DNA from: Nitrosotalea sp.
GTDB lineage: Archaea; Thermoproteota; Nitrososphaeria; Nitrososphaerales; Nitrosopumilaceae
Assembly: GCA_022545805.1 (NCBI GenBank)
Contig: JAKEIJ010000043.1
Location: forward strand, 1 to 7,342
Reading direction: 5' to 3'
DNA: 7,342 nucleotides
Under the pieces are notes generated by a model that saw only the letters and a list, made by a program, of their open reading frames with translations, was not told where the DNA came from and searched no databases. Below, in pieces: positions 5,671-7,342 of this stretch (the first letter of the stretch is position 1; every line of letters begins with the position of its first letter). The translations under genes were made by a program, and so were the position numbers.

Positions 5671-5781
5671 CTAGTTGATTGGTCCTACCCAGCCATCGCA
5701 TGAAACACAGATTCGCATTCCATCTTCATTTTCATAAGTTTCTCCGCCTGGAGGACAATGACATTGTGGTATCTCATCCAT
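5671..5781 (-). CDS. 36-aa four-cysteine (zinc-ribbon-like) micro-protein
   Basis: The frame runs from ATG at 5781 to TAG at 5673-5671 and encodes 36 residues. Cysteines at 7, 9, 25 and 28 (QCHCPPGG and ICVSCDGW) form a compact metal-binding pattern. The first pair is the unusual C-x-C with a His between, rather than C-x2-C, and the second is a normal C-x2-C. An acidic loop (ENEDG) separates them and the chain ends WVGPIN. A protein this small would be little more than a single zinc ribbon or rubredoxin-like knuckle. A TATA-like box (GATATAAG) lies about 29 nt upstream, fitting a leaderless mRNA. It runs in the same direction as the 35-aa acidic gene, with a separate promoter between them, and is divergent from the Sua5 gene. 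Confidence 0.68.
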   Translation of the reverse strand: MDEIPQCHCPPGGETYENEDGMRICVSCDGWVGPIN

Positions 5782-5806
5782 GATACACTACAGTATGCGT
5801 ATCAAA

Positions 5807-5814
5807 CTTATATC
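5807..5814 (-). promoter_or_regulatory. TATA box for the 36-aa four-cysteine gene
   Basis: The minus strand reads GATATAAG, centred about 29 nt before the ATG at 5781. It is divergent from the Sua5 promoter with about 16 bp between the two boxes. Confidence 0.5.
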
Positions 5815-5830
5815 ATTTTCATAAAAAGAG

Positions 5831-5839
5831 ATAATTTAC
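5831..5839 (+). promoter_or_regulatory. TATA-like box for the sua5-THUMP operon
   Basis: ATAATTTAC is centred about 26 nt before the GTG at 5861, consistent with a leaderless GTG-initiated mRNA. No Shine-Dalgarno sequence precedes the GTG. Confidence 0.45.
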
Positions 5840-5860
5840 TATTAAACACCAAGAAAAATC

Positions 5861-6451
5861 GTGATTTTACCGTGCGGTGATGCAGGGATAAACGCTGCTT
5901 ACGACATAATACAAAAAGGAGGAATTGTGGTATTTCCTACAGATACAGTATATGGTATAGGTTGCGACCCGCGCAACCAAGATGCAGTCAACAAGATATA
6001 CAAGATAAAAGGTAGGGAGAAAATAAAACATCTTCCTGTTTTGACGTACTCAAAAAGAGACATTGAAGATATCGTATTTTTTGATGAAATCTCAAAAAAA
6101 ATAGCAGACAAGTTTTGGCCAGGTCCTGTTACATTGATTCTCAAGGTAAAAGACAAGAAAATTGAAGAGACACTTGGTTTGAAAGGCAAGATTGCCGTTA
6201 GGGTTCCTGACAACCCTTGTGTGCTTGCTCTTTTAGAAAAATGTAGGTTACTTGTAGGCACTAGTGCAAATTTTTCTGGACAGCCATCGTTTGGAGACTC
6301 TAAAGAAATAGCAAGTAAATTTTCAGGCTATGACGCATTACTTGATGGAGGACAGATTATCAATTCTTGCGAGTCTACAATAGTTGAGATTGTAGACAAT
6401 GAATTAAAAATAGTAAGAGAGGGAAAAATAAAATTGGAGTCACTAGTGTGA
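5861..6451 (+). CDS. sua5: L-threonylcarbamoyladenylate synthase (Sua5/YrdC/TsaC family)
   Basis: The enzyme condenses threonine, bicarbonate and ATP into threonylcarbamoyl-AMP, the activated donor for the t6A modification at position 37 of ANN-decoding tRNAs. The 196-residue product is a single YrdC domain. Visible landmarks are GGIVVFPTDTVYGIGCD (20-36), KIKGRE (48-53), FWPGPVTLIL (85-94), VRVPD (113-117), TSANFSGQP (134-142), the substrate-facing STIVEI (172-177) and REG (186-188). The length shows that the extra C-terminal Sua5 domain of longer homologues is absent, so it is of TsaC type. The start is GTG at 5861 with a TATA-like box 26 nt upstream. Its stop overlaps the THUMP gene by 4 nt (GTGA). 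The KEOPS subunit Cgi121, acting at the next step, is encoded just beyond, converging on this operon. Confidence 0.96.
   Translation: MILPCGDAGINAAYDIIQKGGIVVFPTDTVYGIGCDPRNQDAVNKIYKIKGREKIKHLPVLTYSKRDIEDIVFFDEISKKIADKFWPGPVTLILKVKDKKIEETLGLKGKIAVRVPDNPCVLALLEKCRLLVGTSANFSGQPSFGDSKEIASKFSGYDALLDGGQIINSCESTIVEIVDNELKIVREGKIKLESLV
6436..6439 (+). promoter_or_regulatory. Shine-Dalgarno site for the THUMP gene
   Basis: GGAG lies 8 nt before the GTG at 6448, inside the end of sua5. Together with the GTGA stop/start overlap it indicates coupled translation. Confidence 0.5.
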
Positions 6452-6969
6452 ATTTAATTGCAACCTGTAGCAGACATCTTGAAGAAGAGGCCTGTGATGA
6501 GATTTCAGACATCATAGAAGAACTCGGGGATGATTCGCCCAGAATAGGAAAATCAAGTTTTTCAGGCATAATTTGGGCAGATACTTCAATCGATCCATTT
6601 GTGGCCATCAGAGACATCAAAAAGATAATTCTTAACGAACCATGGAGGATGAGATATTGTCATAGATTCATTCCAGTTAGACATACCACTTCTGCCAGTA
6701 TTGAGAACATAGTAGAGAGTGTAAAAGACCAAGTCAAGATAATGAGTGATGCAGACACCTATAGAATTACAATTGAAAAGAGAGGCTCTGACATTTCCTC
6801 AAAAGAATTGATAGGTTCTATTGCGGATATAATTCCAAACAAGGTATCCCTAGAGTCTTATGATTGGAATGTCATGATTCAGATAATGGGTGGCATTGTA
6901 GGTGTTTCAATATTAAAAGAAGATGACATCATAAGCACATTGAAGCTCAAACGAGATTCAATGGAATAG
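6448..6969 (+). CDS. Stand-alone THUMP-domain protein, Tan1-like
   Basis: The 173-residue product has an N-terminal ferredoxin-like part (about 1-58, opening LIATCSRHLEEEACDEI) and a THUMP domain (about 60-160). The latter has typical features: RYCHRFIPV (69-77), TYRITIEKRGSDISSKELI (103-121) and an ending of the V-x-L-E-x-YDWNVMIQIMGG type. THUMP binds the tRNA acceptor end. In eukaryotes the closest small protein, TAN1/THUMPD1, is the adaptor for N4-acetylcytidine formation at tRNA position 12; whether this archaeal protein does the same is inference. There is no methyltransferase, thiouridylase or pseudouridine-synthase domain. Translation starts at GTG, overlapping the sua5 stop by 4 nt, so the two form an operon. 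The last 12 nt overlap the end of the converging cgi121 gene. Confidence 0.88.
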   Translation: MNLIATCSRHLEEEACDEISDIIEELGDDSPRIGKSSFSGIIWADTSIDPFVAIRDIKKIILNEPWRMRYCHRFIPVRHTTSASIENIVESVKDQVKIMSDADTYRITIEKRGSDISSKELIGSIADIIPNKVSLESYDWNVMIQIMGGIVGVSILKEDDIISTLKLKRDSME

Positions 6970-7342
6970 TGTTGCAGATCTTTCTGCCATCAAGTCTTCC
7001 AGAGGAGTTTTAGAAAGAACACAGTTTAGTTCTTTCTGTGTTATTCCAAATTCTTTTTTGATCAATTTGGAATTATCTTTTGAAAATACACTGGCCTCCA
7101 AAAGATCGTCAAGTTCATTGAATAATTTTTCAAGTAATGGCTTTTTACCAAGTATTACCAGTATAGAGTCAGAGTTTGGTTTCACGCCTACTTTTGATAT
7201 GGCATCACTAATTTGCCTGGTACATGCAAATCGCATGAGAATATCAGTCTCTATCTTATTTGAAAGTAAAACATCTGCCTTTTTTGCTGATAAAGAAATT
7301 GCAACTATCTTTTTTGCATGCCCCACGTTCAGAACATACTGA
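6958..7342 (-). CDS. cgi121: KEOPS complex subunit Cgi121 (partial, N-terminus beyond window)
   Basis: About 127 residues are visible and the frame stays open to the right edge, so the N-terminus is missing; a GTG at 7326 is probably internal. Archaeal Cgi121 is about 150 residues, so most of the gene is present. The family signature is clear: GHAKKIVAISLSAKK, then ETDILMRFACTRQISDAI-x-KVGV followed by the strand SILVILG, matching the E-x-L-x-(L/F)-x3-RQI-x-(D/E)A-x5-G pattern. Cgi121 binds Bud32 in KEOPS and recruits the tRNA CCA end, so that Kae1 can transfer threonylcarbamoyl from TC-AMP (the Sua5 product) to A37. It converges on the sua5-THUMP operon with a 12-nt overlap. Confidence 0.88.
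   Translation of the reverse strand, partial: QYVLNVGHAKKIVAISLSAKKADVLLSNKIETDILMRFACTRQISDAISKVGVKPNSDSILVILGKKPLLEKLFNELDDLLEASVFSKDNSKLIKKEFGITQKELNCVLSKTPLEDLMAERSATLFH

Noticed and set aside
5899..6261. 120-codon minus-strand open frame opposite sua5
   Set aside because: Sua5 motifs on the + strand are continuous here; the antisense translation has no recognisable features.
7058..7342. 94-codon + strand open frame at the right edge
   Set aside because: It is antisense to the Cgi121 signature region, which is strongly coding on the minus strand.
1..7342. CRISPR arrays, insertion sequences, tRNA or rRNA genes, phage or defence modules
   Set aside because: No regular direct repeats, transposase or integrase motifs, cloverleaf-like segments or defence-protein motifs were seen on reading both strands.

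Overview
The window looks like a piece of an AT-rich ammonia-oxidising archaeon (Nitrososphaerota/Thaumarchaeota, probably Nitrosopumilales). The evidence is a short archaeal-type PurA, a Cgi121 subunit of the archaeal/eukaryotic KEOPS complex, a stand-alone THUMP protein, an HTH_45-like winged-helix protein, TTG/GTG starts, and archaeal TATA boxes about 27 nt upstream of start codons (leaderless mRNAs). The lineage is inferred from gene content; no rRNA or other marker is present.

Layout, left to right. A short C-terminal tail of a + strand gene may enter at the left edge. Two minus-strand genes follow: a 218-aa protein built of two tandem homologous halves (51-707), and purA (766-1764). A divergent promoter region separates purA from a 153-aa helical-repeat protein (1846-2307). 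That gene collides tail-to-tail with a zinc-ribbon/YggX-like protein (2304-2579). Next come a membrane histidine kinase with a DUF3068/PorA-like sensor domain and no neighbouring response regulator (2672-4195) and a divergent 68-aa zinc-ribbon gene (4327-4533). A six-TM membrane protein with an internal duplication (4584-5228) overlaps an HTH_45-like winged-helix regulator (5212-5502). The stretch 5503-5860 looks empty but holds two very small minus-strand genes: a 35-aa protein with 21 Asp/Glu residues, and a 36-aa four-cysteine protein. The right end carries a tRNA-modification cluster: Sua5/TsaC (5861-6451) overlapping a THUMP/Tan1-like gene (6448-6969), converging on Cgi121, which runs off the window.

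How the genes work together. Sua5 makes threonylcarbamoyl-AMP and Cgi121 belongs to the KEOPS complex that transfers this group to tRNA A37 (t6A), so the right end is a t6A neighbourhood with a tRNA-binding THUMP protein in the same operon. The membrane protein/winged-helix pair and the histidine kinase are probably separate sensing systems. Promoter architecture is uniform: ten genes have a TATA-like box centred about 25-30 nt before the chosen start, while the two genes inside operons have Shine-Dalgarno-like sequences instead. All four convergent gene junctions, counting the tentative left-edge tail, overlap by 4-12 nt at their stop codons.

No mobile element, CRISPR array, rRNA, tRNA or phage signature was seen. 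The least described items are the duplicated 218-aa protein, the duplicated membrane protein with its coupled regulator, the kinase's sensor domain, and the two micro-genes.
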